From: Nonomuraea helvata
GTDB taxonomy: Bacteria > Actinomycetota > Actinomycetes > Streptosporangiales > Streptosporangiaceae
Assembly: GCF_039535785.1 (NCBI RefSeq)
Contig: NZ_BAAAXV010000009.1
Location: forward strand, 2,914,001-2,978,000
Length of the DNA: 64,000 nucleotides
Direction: 5' to 3'
Made by a program: the position numbers and the translations under genes. The notes under the pieces were generated by a model, which worked only from the letters and a program-made list of their open reading frames with translations, searched no databases and was not told the DNA's origin. This document shows, one piece after another, positions 42,485-51,604 of the stretch. Positions within the stretch are counted from its first letter, which is position 1; the number at the start of each line of letters is the position of its first letter.

Positions 42485-42589
42485 CAAGCCACAGCTGCCC
42501 CTCTGTGCGTGTGAGCGGGGGAGGAAACACTGACGCAGATGCCGGACACCTAGTGAGGTGTTCCGCCACTCTTCGGCAAGGAGATACCT

Positions 42590-43141
42590 GTGCGAGATCC
42601 ACGCGTGCCCCTCGGCGCGCGCGATCGTTTCGAGGCCCTCTACCGCGCCTGCTATCCGGCGATACAGCGCTACGCGCTCCGCCGTACCGATTCGGTGGAC
42701 GACGTCGCCGATGTGATCGCGGAGACCTTTCTCGCCGCGTGGCGGCGGCTGGACGACGTTCCAGAGGGGGACGCCGCCCTGCTGTGGCTGTATGGAGCCG
42801 CCCGTCGCGTCCTGGCCAATCATCGACGAGGGGAATCGCGCCGCAGCGCGCTGGCCGCGCGGCTTCGCGGCGAACTGGCCGTCCGCCAGGAGCCCGCATC
42901 CGCCGATCCGCGAACCGAGGAGATTCGCGCCGCCTTCGCGGCCCTGAACCCCGCCTACCGGGAGGTGCTCGCCCTGGCCACGTGGGAAGGGCTGACCGGC
43001 CCCCAGATCGCCACGGTACTGGGCTGCAGCAACACCGCCGCCCGGCTGCGACTGCACAAGGCTCGTAAACGACTGGCCCGGCTACTCGGCACGACGGATG
43101 AAACCCCTGTCATGACCTCACTGAGCGGAGAAACCCGATGA
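42590..43141 (+). CDS. ECF-family RNA polymerase sigma factor
   Basis: 183 aa; GTG with AAGGAGATACC upstream. Sigma region 2: FEALYRACYPAIQRYALRRTDSVDDVADVIAETFLAAWRRL. Region 4: FAALNPAYREVLALATWEGLTGPQIATVLGCSNTAARLRLHKARKRL. It directs transcription of an unknown regulon. The stop overlaps the next gene (ATGA), which encodes its likely anti-sigma factor. Confidence 0.92.
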   Translation: MRDPRVPLGARDRFEALYRACYPAIQRYALRRTDSVDDVADVIAETFLAAWRRLDDVPEGDAALLWLYGAARRVLANHRRGESRRSALAARLRGELAVRQEPASADPRTEEIRAAFAALNPAYREVLALATWEGLTGPQIATVLGCSNTAARLRLHKARKRLARLLGTTDETPVMTSLSGETR

Positions 43142-43923
43142 ACAAGATCGACCGCATGCTGGCCGCCATCGACCCGGCCTCCGAGCACAACGAACTCGTC
43201 CTGAGCCAGGGCATGGACGAACTCCTGGAAGAGATCGTCGCCACGCCGCCCGTGCGCCGTCGCGCGTCCTGGCTGCCGGGCAGGCGTGCCACCGGGCCGG
43301 GGCATGCCCACCCGTCCCCGGAGGTCACGGCGGCGGCGCCGCGGCACGGCCCCTCCCCGCTGCGCCGCCGCCTGCTGGCGGGGACGGCGGTCGCAGGCCT
43401 CGCCGCGGCTGTGGCGATCGCGGTGCCGTTGACCTTCGGGGCACAGAGCGCCGCGTACGCCGTGGTGAAGAAGGACGACGGCACCGTCCAGGTGACGGTC
43501 CGGGAGTTCCGGGATCCTGACGAGCTGGAGGTCAGGCTCAAGGACGAGGGCATCACAGCGGACGTGACCTTCACCGAAGCGGACAAGCAGTGCGCCCCTG
43601 GCCGCTTCGCCGGCGCGGACCTGACCTACGATCCGCCGAGCACCAAGAACATGACCGAACAGGAGCGCAAGGAGTTCGACAAGCCGGAGAACTGGCGCTC
43701 CCGGGACGCCGCCAGCCCGATCAACCGGAACACCTTCGTGGTCTCCCCGAGCTACATCCGGCACGGGGAGACGCTGGTGCTGGAGTTCCGGCCAGGTAAC
43801 CACCTGGGAATGGCCTGGCGGCTCGGCACCTATCTGGCCAAGGCCGGTAGCCCGGTCGCGCCTTGCACCCTCGTGGACGCGGAACCCGATGCGGCAATGG
43901 TGAAGGAGATGGCCGGAAGCTGA
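43138..43923 (+). CDS. Membrane protein, probable anti-sigma partner (CU044_5270-like)
   Basis: 261 aa. N-terminal cytoplasmic segment about 1-75, one membrane helix (LLAGTAVAGLAAAVAIAVPLTF) and an extracytoplasmic domain (VVKKDDGTVQVTVREFRDPDELEVRLKDEGI, then THE-like acidic stretch). Coupling by ATGA to the ECF gene and this topology are typical of actinomycete sigma/anti-sigma pairs. No zinc-binding anti-sigma motif (HxxxCxxC) is seen, so inhibition would use another interface. Confidence 0.75.
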   Translation: MNKIDRMLAAIDPASEHNELVLSQGMDELLEEIVATPPVRRRASWLPGRRATGPGHAHPSPEVTAAAPRHGPSPLRRRLLAGTAVAGLAAAVAIAVPLTFGAQSAAYAVVKKDDGTVQVTVREFRDPDELEVRLKDEGITADVTFTEADKQCAPGRFAGADLTYDPPSTKNMTEQERKEFDKPENWRSRDAASPINRNTFVVSPSYIRHGETLVLEFRPGNHLGMAWRLGTYLAKAGSPVAPCTLVDAEPDAAMVKEMAGS

Positions 43924-44045
43924 CATATGCCGATTGGGGTGCGGACGCCCGCCGCACCCCAACCGGCACTGCGCTCGTCAACCCGGCCCCTGGGCAGGGG
44001 GCGGGGCCTTGGTCTTCGGATAGGGCGGAAGCCGGATGGACGTGC

Positions 44046-44127
44046 GAGAAACGATCACTGTCTTTCCGGGAAGCGATCTTCGAACTGCCCGCTACATGCC
44101 GGTTCGGACTCACTCGTGAACACCCCA
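44046..44127 (+). repeat. Paired 11-bp repeat element, locus 3 (complete)
   Basis: GAGAAACGATC at 44046 (one mismatch), GGGAAGCGATC at 44068, outer motif ACTCGTGAACACCCCA at 44112-44127. The spacings are 22 and 44 bp. Copy B of the hairpin repeat begins 4 nt later. Confidence 0.85.
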
Positions 44128-44130
44128 CCC

Positions 44131-44286
44131 AGGAGCCGTTCTTGAAACGGCTGGACTGAAGTTGACGGGATCCCGTCTGATCGTTGAGATCAGGCGGGAT
44201 CTTGTCGTTTCAGGGGTTCCTAATCGGGTTCGTCCTGGTGCGGGGAACCGCAGCGCGGGTGTCCGGGAAGGCCGGGGTGGTGTCAG
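44131..44286 (+). repeat. Dispersed hairpin/terminator repeat, copy B
   Basis: Near-identical to 35617-35771 from GGAGCCGTTCTTGAAACGG through the GATCCCGTCTGATC stem to GGTGGTGTCAG, without any transposase next to it. It lies between the ECF operon and the MFS gene and may terminate both. Confidence 0.8.
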
Positions 44287-44312
44287 CCGGGGCCGAGAAG
44301 GCGCTCAGCCCG

Positions 44313-45611
44313 TCACCGTCCCAGCGCCCGCGGGGAGCGAAGAGCGTGCGCGTGCACCCACCAGGCGAGCGGAAGTGCGATCAGCGCCACCGCCTGGATC
44401 GCGAGCAACGCCGCTACGATGCCCCAACGGTCTGCCACCAGGCCGGCTCCCAGGGCGACGAGCGCGTAGAGCACGCTGCCGAACAGCGACGCGAGCGAAC
44501 CCATTGTCGCGCGTTCCCGGTCGGTGAACTCGCGCTGCAGCAACGTCTGCTGGGCGATTGTCGACATGCCGTAAGCCGGTGACCCAAGCAGCACGGGCGA
44601 AAATACCGTCGGCTTCAGCAGCGCCACGAAGTTGGCCATGTTGTCGAACAGCTCACCGAACAGCAGAGTGCGGGCTGCGCCCACCCGGCCGATCGTCCAA
44701 CCACTGACGCGGAAGCCGACGAAGGCCACGCCGTGGCCGAAGGTGCGCCACAGACCCAGCGCCCAGAGCGGCCACAGCCCTGCCACGAAAACAGGCGACA
44801 ACTGGGCCGCGCTTTCGCCGCTGTAACGCAGCGCCGACACCAGAGTCATCCGGCGGAGCACCGGATTACGGCGGATGCCGCGCAGGGCCGATCCGAGATG
44901 CACCAGCACGTTCGATTCCAGCGGGCCGCGCGCCCGCGGTTCCCTGACCCGCAAGGCGACGAGCACGCACAGCACCTGCGGCACGACCGACAGCACGACC
45001 ACCACACGCGGCGACCACGCGCCGGCGACCACGCCACCTATGGCTGCCGCCAGCGCGAGCGCGATCTGGAACATCGAGTTCACCCGGCCTGAGTGCCGGG
45101 GAAACTCCTCCTCCCTGCCGGCTTCGAGCAGCGTGTCGTAGAGCAGAGACTCGTTGTTGCCGCTCCACAGTGAGGTCGCCAATCCCTCCAGCACGACAGC
45201 TGCCAGGAGGAGGCCGTAGCCCCAAGCGCCGGCGTACCCGAGATGGGCGGCCACCATGACGACGGCACCGGCGATCATCGTGCCGCGTCGGCCGAGGCGA
45301 TCGGAGAGCACCCCGGTAGGGACTTCGAACGCTGCCGAAGACAGCATCTTCACCGCCAGGAGGCTGGCGGCGGCGGTGTACGAGCCGGTGACCTGCGCGA
45401 AGTAGATGACCATGATCGGCCCGTACATGCGGAAGTCGCCGAAGAAGTTGAACCAGCTCAGCAGGCGGACATTCCGGTTGACAGTCTGATCAGCGGAGTC
45501 CGGAGCGGGCGGAGCCGACCTCGGCCGTTGAGATTTCCTGCCGAACGGGGCAGCGATCAGGCGTTCGACCAGGACACGTGCGCGGAGCAGCGAAGAATGA
45601 CGAGCGGACAC
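44313..45611 (-). CDS. MFS transporter
   Basis: 432 aa from GTG 45611 (GGGAG upstream). About twelve membrane segments, with the motif-A-like loop VLSDRLGRRGTMIAGAV between TM2 and TM3. N-terminal LLSWFNFFGDFRMYGPIMVIYFAQVTGSY resembles drug-efflux MFS proteins. The substrate is unknown. It stands alone between repeat copies, so it may be acquired cargo. Confidence 0.85.
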   Translation of the reverse strand: MSARHSSLLRARVLVERLIAAPFGRKSQRPRSAPPAPDSADQTVNRNVRLLSWFNFFGDFRMYGPIMVIYFAQVTGSYTAAASLLAVKMLSSAAFEVPTGVLSDRLGRRGTMIAGAVVMVAAHLGYAGAWGYGLLLAAVVLEGLATSLWSGNNESLLYDTLLEAGREEEFPRHSGRVNSMFQIALALAAAIGGVVAGAWSPRVVVVLSVVPQVLCVLVALRVREPRARGPLESNVLVHLGSALRGIRRNPVLRRMTLVSALRYSGESAAQLSPVFVAGLWPLWALGLWRTFGHGVAFVGFRVSGWTIGRVGAARTLLFGELFDNMANFVALLKPTVFSPVLLGSPAYGMSTIAQQTLLQREFTDRERATMGSLASLFGSVLYALVALGAGLVADRWGIVAALLAIQAVALIALPLAWWVHAHALRSPRALGR

Positions 45612-46060
45612 AGCAGAACTCCCGGAAAGGCGAACGGAGACGCCAAACAGCGCCAAGGGCCGGTGATACGTGTCACCTCGCCCCGGCGACCGGGATGTGT
45701 GCCGACTTTGCTGCTACACGCGCGGCGTTACAAGCCTGCGATCGCGGTCACCAAGGGGCGAACGGAAGCTCCGGTCATCGTTGTAGACATCAATGCTCCT
45801 CAATTCCCCAGGCGGGCGGGATTCCGCAACAGCTACAACTCTAGCCACCGAGGGACCTACGTGTCCGAACATGCAGAACTGTACCGGCAGAGTTCGGGAA
45901 ACGATCACTCCTCGCGCGGGAAGCGATCTTTAGAGCCCTCAGTCCGGCCAGGTCACCCACACTCGTGAACACCCCAGAACGTCTCCGCGCTGACCGCCGA
46001 CCAGTTGCGCGGCCTGGGCCGCCGCGCTGTCTGAGCAGAGCAGGGCGAGAACGGTGGGCG
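45612..46060. other. Intergenic region with repeat locus 4
   Basis: No gene is recognised. Contains the paired-repeat element at 45896-45976. The ORFs across it (45714-45908 minus and 45243-45968 plus) look like chance frames. Confidence 0.5.
45896..45976 (+). repeat. Paired 11-bp repeat element, locus 4 (complete)
   Basis: GGGAAACGATC at 45896, GGGAAGCGATC at 45918, outer motif ACTCGTGAACACCCCA at 45961-45976. The spacings are 22 and 43 bp. Confidence 0.85.
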
Positions 46061-46711
46061 TTACCTCGACGATTCTTGCCTCGGAGCAAGCGTGATGCCG
46101 TGGAGGCACGTGCTGACGAGGTGATCGACGAATTTCGGCGGGACCTCGATGTCGGCCACGGAGTCGCCCGTGAACAGACGGGGGAGGATCAGCTCATGGC
46201 ACGCCCCGACGATCATGGTGGCGGCGGCATCGGGATGCGCTTCGGGACTGAGGCGGCCCAGGGCCTGCTCGGCGCCGAGGTAGGCGGTCAGCTCGGCGTG
46301 CAGGCCGCGGCCCTGGCCCATGGGGTTGCCCAGCTCAGCGAAACGGGCCAGAACGGCGGGCTGCGCCAGCAGGCCGGCGAAGGCGGGCAGAATCGCCAGG
46401 TGAAGCCTGACGCCGTACGTGACGTAAGCGCGCAGATTGTCCTCCAGATCGCCGTGACCCGCACGGCTCGGCAGCGGGGGGAGGCTCTGTTGGACCGTTC
46501 GGACGTGCGCGTGCAGCGCCAGGGCGAGCAGTTCCTCCTTGTCGGCGAAGTGGTTGTACAGCACCCCGTCGGCCACCTGGGCCTCGCGGGCGATCGCCCG
46601 GACCGTCAGATTGGCGGCGCCGTGCCGGCCGAGCAGGCGTTCGGCGGTCGCGACGAGATGCTCGCGCAGCGTATGGCCCTCCCCCAGAGCGGCGGCCTTG
46701 CGGGCGCTCAC
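46061..46711 (-). CDS. TetR-family regulator
   Basis: 216 aa. Helix-turn-helix LVATAERLLGRHGAANLTVRAIAREAQVADGVLYNHFADKEELL in the N-terminal third, ligand domain after it. GTG 46711 overlaps the methyltransferase stop by 4 nt, so regulator and enzyme are one operon. The tandem palindromes at 47544-47573 upstream of the methyltransferase are its likely operator. Confidence 0.9.
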   Translation of the reverse strand: MSARKAAALGEGHTLREHLVATAERLLGRHGAANLTVRAIAREAQVADGVLYNHFADKEELLALALHAHVRTVQQSLPPLPSRAGHGDLEDNLRAYVTYGVRLHLAILPAFAGLLAQPAVLARFAELGNPMGQGRGLHAELTAYLGAEQALGRLSPEAHPDAAATMIVGACHELILPRLFTGDSVADIEVPPKFVDHLVSTCLHGITLAPRQESSR

Positions 46712-47532
46712 GGGCGGGTCGCCGTGATCAGGTAGGCGGCGCCGCGCAGCCGTACGGCATCAGCCTGCCCGTAAGGGAGAAGAGCGTCGACGAGCGCAGC
46801 ACGAGCGCGCGACGCGGCGGTGGCATCGACTCGATCGAGCAGGAAACGGACGGGCCCCCAGGCGGCCAGGAAATCGGCGGCGTCCTGGGCGTCTCTGCCC
46901 CATACCTGCAACGCCTCGACAGGCGTCGCCGTCACGCCGGTGAAGCCCGCCGCGGTGAACACCTCATGGATCCGGATCGGATCGGACAGCGAGGTCGGCC
47001 CGTCTCCGTCCGGCACGGGCTCGGGCTTCGGCAGGTGGCAAGCCATGGCGGCGAACACGGGGCCGAGGTCATTGTCGGCCATGCCGCGCAAGCTCAGGAA
47101 GGCCACGCGACCGCCTGGCCGCAGGGCGCGGGCGATGTTGGCGAAGGCGGCCACCGGATCGGCGAAGAACATGATCCCGAAGCGGCTGATGGCCAGGTCG
47201 TACGAGTCTGCGGGAAAGGGGTGAACTTGAGCGTCGCCCTGCTCGAAGTCGATGTTGGCGACACCCTCATCGGCCGCAGCGGCGCGGGCCCTGCCCAGCA
47301 TTGGCGCCGACAGGTCGACACCTGTGACGTGCCCGGCGCGCCGGGCGGCCAGCCTGCTCACCTGACCGTTGCCGCACCCCACGTCGAGCACTCGGTCCCC
47401 CGCCCTGACGCTCTGCAGCAAGTAGTCGTTGAACCCGCTGTTCACGGCGTCGTACCGATCATGGTGGTCGGCCCAGTGCTTACCCTCGTAGCCGTTCCAG
47501 GCCTCGGCTTGATGGGTGTTGACGATCGTCAT
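46708..47532 (-). CDS. Class I SAM-dependent methyltransferase
   Basis: 274 aa. Motif I VLDVGCGNGQVSRLAARRAG, then GVDLSAPMLGRARA, motif post-II FEQGDAQVHPFPADSYDLAISRFGIMFF and LRPGGRVAFLS. The N-terminus EAWNGYEGKHWADHHDRYD is typical for small-molecule methyltransferases of the ubiquinone/menaquinone type. Substrate unknown. It is controlled together with its TetR gene from the operator upstream. Confidence 0.9.
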   Translation of the reverse strand: MTIVNTHQAEAWNGYEGKHWADHHDRYDAVNSGFNDYLLQSVRAGDRVLDVGCGNGQVSRLAARRAGHVTGVDLSAPMLGRARAAAADEGVANIDFEQGDAQVHPFPADSYDLAISRFGIMFFADPVAAFANIARALRPGGRVAFLSLRGMADNDLGPVFAAMACHLPKPEPVPDGDGPTSLSDPIRIHEVFTAAGFTGVTATPVEALQVWGRDAQDAADFLAAWGPVRFLLDRVDATAASRARAALVDALLPYGQADAVRLRGAAYLITATRP

Positions 47533-47543
47533 GTCGGCTCCTT

Positions 47544-47573
47544 ATGAACGAACGTTCATGAACATTTGTTCAT
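47544..47573. promoter_or_regulatory. Two overlapping TetR-type palindromes
   Basis: ATGAACGAACGTTCAT at 47544-47559 and ATGAACATTTGTTCAT at 47558-47573 are both perfect 7-2-7 inverted repeats that share two bases. They begin 12 nt upstream of the methyltransferase start. Confidence 0.8.
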
Positions 47574-47706
47574 AATGATGGACGACTGATCCTCCGTCAA
47601 GCGCCACAATGGCCACTGAAGTCAGCCACTGTGCATCCCCTGTTGCGAGTTGATTCACCTTTTCGATCTTTTTGGCGACCCTGGCGAATGCCTAGATTGC
47701 TCATCC

Positions 47707-48306
47707 ATGCGCAAGTCAGCACTAGCTCTGGTGTTCGCCATCGTGGCGTCACTCTCGGCCGGGCTCGCGGCCGCCACCCCAGTGGTTGCCAACACATTTG
47801 GCTTCTACGCCTACCACCCCACCTGGTGCTGCCCCAAGACGGACAACCGCGACGTCTACTGGAACGGCTCCACCCTCACCAGCAACATGATCACTGCGGC
47901 CGACTACGGCATGGCCAACCTTGACTACCAGACCGACCTGAGAATCGGCGGTTACGACAGCACCGCGGGCACGCACACCGATCTGGTGATGTACGACGCC
48001 TACTACACCGACTACTGGGGCAAGGACTGGGACGGCTCGAGCACGGGCGTCAACATCACCGCATCCACCAAGTGCGTCAGAGCCCTCTACCAGATCGGCG
48101 GAGAGTACCTGTGCGACCGCGCCGAACTCCGCTTCGACCTGGCCGACATGACCAGCTCGACCGTCCGTAAGAAGACGGCCTGTCACGAGATCGGGCATGC
48201 CATCGGCCTCGGGCACACCAATCTGACCTCCTGCATGAAGCAGGGCACATCCACCACCCAGACCTACAGCAGCCACGACCGCTCGCACGTCAACGGGGCG
48301 TGGTAA
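47707..48306 (+). CDS. Secreted zinc metalloprotease (matrixin/snapalysin-like)
   Basis: 199 aa from ATG 47707. Signal peptide MRKSALALVFAIVASLSAGLAAA. Zinc-binding motif HEIGHAIGLGH (HExxHxxGxxH) followed by LTSCMKQG, in which the Met turn is visible. Four or more Cys suggest disulfides. Short family length fits small actinomycete snapalysin/matrixin-type enzymes. Its stop is 2 nt before the next gene's ATG. Confidence 0.88.
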   Translation: MRKSALALVFAIVASLSAGLAAATPVVANTFGFYAYHPTWCCPKTDNRDVYWNGSTLTSNMITAADYGMANLDYQTDLRIGGYDSTAGTHTDLVMYDAYYTDYWGKDWDGSSTGVNITASTKCVRALYQIGGEYLCDRAELRFDLADMTSSTVRKKTACHEIGHAIGLGHTNLTSCMKQGTSTTQTYSSHDRSHVNGAW

Positions 48307-48308
48307 CC

Positions 48309-49202
48309 ATGAAGAACCGCTTCGCGGTGATCCTCACCCTCGTCGCCGCCATCGCCACCGGCACCCTCGCAGGCACGTTCCTCAACAATCCGGAACCCTC
48401 CTTCTGGCAGCGGCTCAGCTACGGCGTCAGCATGTCCGACGGGGACTACCTGTTCGACTCGGTGGCCGACATCGTCCCCGGAGCGCCTGACTCCGGTGCC
48501 TTCAAGGCCGCCGGAGCGCTCGTCCAGGGCACCGTCGTAGACATCGAGCCAGGCATCGCCTTCGCCTCCGACGACTCGGCGGGCGGCTCGGCCGTCGTGG
48601 CCTACGACAGCGAGGCCGCGGCCATGCGTTACGCCAGCCTGGTGGTACGCGTCGACAAGGTGCTGGCCGGCCGGCTCGGCCAGGGCTACACCGACGGCAA
48701 GATCCGGATCCAGGTCGAGCAGCCGGTCACCACCACGCTCGCCGAACTCAAGGAGTCCATGGGTACGGCGGGCACAGGTCTGATGTTCGTCCACAACCTG
48801 GCGGAACGGCAGCAGCTTCTCGGTCGCCCCATCACCGACGCCACCCAGCTGGCCTATGCTCAGTCCGTCTACACGCCGATCGGCGAGGGTCTTTTCGTCG
48901 AGGAGTCGGCGGGCAGCCCCGTGATCGCACCGCTCATGGACGGCCAGCGCGCGGCGCAGCTCCTCGGGTACACCTATGTCTCCGAGGACGGCGAAGCAGA
49001 GCCGTCTCCCTCGCCGACGTGCGACGACCTCATCGACCCCTGCTACACGCCGACGAGCAAGCCTTCGGCTACGGCGACCTCGGTTCCCGCGGGCGGCACC
49101 GAGCCGGCGAACAGCACGCCGCCGAGCCTGACGACCCTGCGCACGACGCTGGTCACCGCGGCCTGCGCCGAGGGGACGGCGGTGGACTCCTCCTCGTGCT
49201 GA
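48309..49202 (+). CDS. Exported protein of unknown function, partner of the metalloprotease gene
   Basis: 297 aa from ATG 48309 (GTG 48300 also in frame). N-terminal export signal or anchor KNRFAVILTLVAAIATGTLAG. The body has a beta-rich domain (ALVQGTVVDIEPGIAFASDD, then YASLVVRVDKVLAGRL) and a Ser/Thr/Pro-rich C-terminus with Cys pairs. No family is recognised; the operon position suggests a link to the protease (substrate, inhibitor or anchor). Confidence 0.7.
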   Translation: MKNRFAVILTLVAAIATGTLAGTFLNNPEPSFWQRLSYGVSMSDGDYLFDSVADIVPGAPDSGAFKAAGALVQGTVVDIEPGIAFASDDSAGGSAVVAYDSEAAAMRYASLVVRVDKVLAGRLGQGYTDGKIRIQVEQPVTTTLAELKESMGTAGTGLMFVHNLAERQQLLGRPITDATQLAYAQSVYTPIGEGLFVEESAGSPVIAPLMDGQRAAQLLGYTYVSEDGEAEPSPSPTCDDLIDPCYTPTSKPSATATSVPAGGTEPANSTPPSLTTLRTTLVTAACAEGTAVDSSSC

Positions 49203-49331
49203 GCCGGCCGACCTGGCCTCGGCCTTTACGACGACCGGGCCGCCCCCGTATCTGATCGAGTCGCCGATCCGCAGCAGGCACCCCTATGCCAGTTGAGCAG
49301 CTCCAATGTCGCGGTCCTCGCCCTTGCGGTG

Positions 49332-49580
49332 CTAGCCGCACACATCCCACCGGTAGGGGACGTAGGGGATGTAGTGCCGCCACTCGGCCTCGGTCAGCGA
49401 CCGTCCCGCTCTCGCGCAGACGGCGTTCGCGGCGCGTGCGGGGTCGGTCGAATAGTCCAGCAGGTCCCGTCCGTCGCTGGTCGCGTGGAGCGTCCCGTCC
49501 GAGTCGAAGGCCAGCGACTCGGCGTTGGCAGGGCCGGCGAACGGCGGCCCTGCCTGCTGGCCGGTCATGGTGTCCCACAA
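49332..49580 (-). pseudogene. C-terminal fragment of a WD40-repeat protein
   Basis: The minus-strand ORF starts WDTMTGQQAGPPFAGPANAE, a last WD40 blade, and ends with DPARAANAVCARAGRSLTEAEWRHYIPYVPY, the usual tail of actinomycete WD40 proteins. Everything upstream is lost. A relic of a large gene. Confidence 0.75.
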
Positions 49581-49616
49581 CCGAATCTCACCGGACGTGA
49601 AGCGTTCACCAGATCA

Positions 49617-50939
49617 CTATCGGCGCTGAGGAGTCGTGGGTGTCGTCGGCGTGGGCTCGTGGTTCGGTCGGGTTTCCGCCTGCTCCCATGCGCGGGGTTC
49701 GCTGATCTTTGCCCAGCTACTGCCGAACGTCATTCGGCGCAGTGGCGCAGCCATGCTGCACAGACGGAACCAGCTGCGAGAGAAGAATACGTCGATCGGG
49801 TTACTCATCAGACCCTGGCGGAGGGTCTTCATGGCCAGGTCGACCGCTTGGAAGCCGTATTCGCGCATCTCGGCTTCGTACTCGCCGATCATGTCGCGTA
49901 GGGGCGCCTCGCCTCTGACGGCCTGCGACAACTGGTGAGTGAGCAGGGCGGCGTCGCGCAGGGCGGTGTTGGCGCCGTTGCCGCCTGCAGGCGGCATGCC
50001 ATGCATGGCGTCGCCGAGCGCGGTGACCCGCGAGGGTGTCCAGGGCACCGGCCGGTCCGAGGCCTGGAACGGGAAAGCGCTCACGTCGTTGACTGGGCAC
50101 TCGTCGATCAGCCGGCGTAGCAGCGGGTGCCAGCCGGTTGCCAACTCGGCTATGTGAGCCTTGAGCCGGGCGCCGTCGAGACGCTCGGGGTGTGGCGGGA
50201 ACTGGTCGTTGCGGGCGACGAAGGCGCACAGCAGGTAGTCGTCCCGGCCGGGTTGTTGACGTTCGAACACGGAGGTGAAAAGAAAGTACGGCGCGCCGGT
50301 CAGGACAAGGTTCATGCCCTGACCGAGCCGTGCGGGCAGCCAGGCCCGGGTGTCATCGTCAAGTGGCAACTTGAGTCCGACTCCAAACGCGCGGGCGTCG
50401 CGGCGGGTGGCGGCGGGCAGGTACTGCGATCGCAGGCGAGAGTTGATCCCATCGGCGCCGATGAGGACGTCGCCGGTGGCCGAGGTGCCGTCGGCGAAGT
50501 GGGCGGTGGGACGGCCGTCAGCGGCGAGCTCGTAGCGTTCGAAAATCTTGCCGTAATGGACGACGTCGGCGAGCCCATCGAGGAGGATGCCACGCAGCGT
50601 GTGGCGGTCGACGGGATAGGACCGCTCGGCGGGATCAGCGGTCTCCGGGTACATGATCGCGTCCTCGACAACGACCAGCGGGCGCAGGTCGGTGCGGAGG
50701 AAGCCGAAGCCGCCGCCGGGGCGCCCCGCGGTGTCCAGGAACGCCTGCCACCGCTGGTCCGGCAGGCAGGCACGCAGCGATCGGCTGCCTGCCGGGGATA
50801 TGGCGAGCCGGTAGCGGTCCACGCGGTCGTCGCGGTGCGTGTCACGCTCGTACACCGCGACCTTGACGCCGTTTTTGCGTAAGCCCTGCGCGAGCGCAAG
50901 GCCGCCGATGCCGCCACCGATGACGACTACATTGATCAC
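49617..50939 (-). CDS. FAD-dependent monooxygenase
   Basis: 440 aa from GTG 50939, overlapping the TetR stop (GTGA). Rossmann motif VVVIGGGIGGLALAQGL, DG motif DVLIGADGINSRLRSQYL and GD motif RVTALGDAMHGMPPAGGNGANTALRDA, the PHBH/RebC-type flavin hydroxylase set. It hydroxylates an unknown aromatic or polyketide-like compound. Operon with the TetR gene that likely controls it. Confidence 0.9.
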   Translation of the reverse strand: MINVVVIGGGIGGLALAQGLRKNGVKVAVYERDTHRDDRVDRYRLAISPAGSRSLRACLPDQRWQAFLDTAGRPGGGFGFLRTDLRPLVVVEDAIMYPETADPAERSYPVDRHTLRGILLDGLADVVHYGKIFERYELAADGRPTAHFADGTSATGDVLIGADGINSRLRSQYLPAATRRDARAFGVGLKLPLDDDTRAWLPARLGQGMNLVLTGAPYFLFTSVFERQQPGRDDYLLCAFVARNDQFPPHPERLDGARLKAHIAELATGWHPLLRRLIDECPVNDVSAFPFQASDRPVPWTPSRVTALGDAMHGMPPAGGNGANTALRDAALLTHQLSQAVRGEAPLRDMIGEYEAEMREYGFQAVDLAMKTLRQGLMSNPIDVFFSRSWFRLCSMAAPLRRMTFGSSWAKISEPRAWEQAETRPNHEPTPTTPTTPQRR

Positions 50940-51493
50940 GCTCGGGCTCCTGTTGAGAAAAGGTCGCACAGCTGCTTGGCGACGGCCTCGGCCGTCTCGG
51001 GACGCAGGCGACTGCCTTTGAGGGTGGCGATCACCAGCTCCACACTGGCGTTGACGTCGAGATCCACTGACCAGATCCGTTGCTCGACGCCTTCTTCGAA
51101 GATCGCCACGAGCGCGTCTCGCCAGCCCTGCTCGTCGCGTTTGATGGTGGCCGCCATGGATGCGTCGCGGCGGGCACGTAGATCAAACTCGTCGAGCACG
51201 ATGAACAGCTCGGGCCGCTCCACCACTGCCGCGGCGATCTCACCCAGGTGGCGGCGCAAGCGCGCCGCGGGCTCCAGGGCAACATGCATGGTCGCCTCGA
51301 ACTGGCTGGTGACGTGCTGGAGCACCGCGGCAATCAGATCCGCCTTGGTCGGGAAGTAGTGGTGCAGCGTGGAATGGTCGATGCCCGCAGCGGCAGCGAT
51401 CGGGCGCAACCGGAAGCCTTCGAAGCCCCGCTCTGCAATCGCCGAAAACGCCGCATTGACCAGCGCCTGCCGGCGGTCGACCTGTTCGGCCAT
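50936..51493 (-). CDS. TetR-family regulator of the monooxygenase
   Basis: 185 aa from ATG 51493. Helix-turn-helix ALVNAAFSAIAERGFEGFRLRPIAAAAGIDHSTLHHYFPTKADLI. The first gene of the operon. Near-palindromic sites lie just upstream (51510-51570). Confidence 0.9.
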   Translation of the reverse strand: MAEQVDRRQALVNAAFSAIAERGFEGFRLRPIAAAAGIDHSTLHHYFPTKADLIAAVLQHVTSQFEATMHVALEPAARLRRHLGEIAAAVVERPELFIVLDEFDLRARRDASMAATIKRDEQGWRDALVAIFEEGVEQRIWSVDLDVNASVELVIATLKGSRLRPETAEAVAKQLCDLFSTGARA

Positions 51494-51509
51494 CCCACAC
51501 ACCTCACTA

Positions 51510-51570
51510 TCAACCAACTGCTTGGTGGAGCGTAGTGCATGGCAGCAAACGCGGTCAACCAACTGGTTGA
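51510..51570. promoter_or_regulatory. TetR operator region
   Basis: TCAACCAACTGGTTGA at 51555-51570 is a 7-2-7 inverted repeat. TCAACCAACTGCTTGGTGGA at 51510-51529 repeats the left half and has an imperfect right half. The two sites are spaced on the same strand upstream of the TetR start. Confidence 0.7.
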
Positions 51571-51604
51571 TGGATTACTCCGCCTTCGGCGGCCGTGAGG
51601 CACA

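Noticed and set aside
45714..45908. Short minus-strand ORF over the paired repeat
   Set aside because: Its start overlaps repeat locus 4 and it has no ribosome-binding site or domain.
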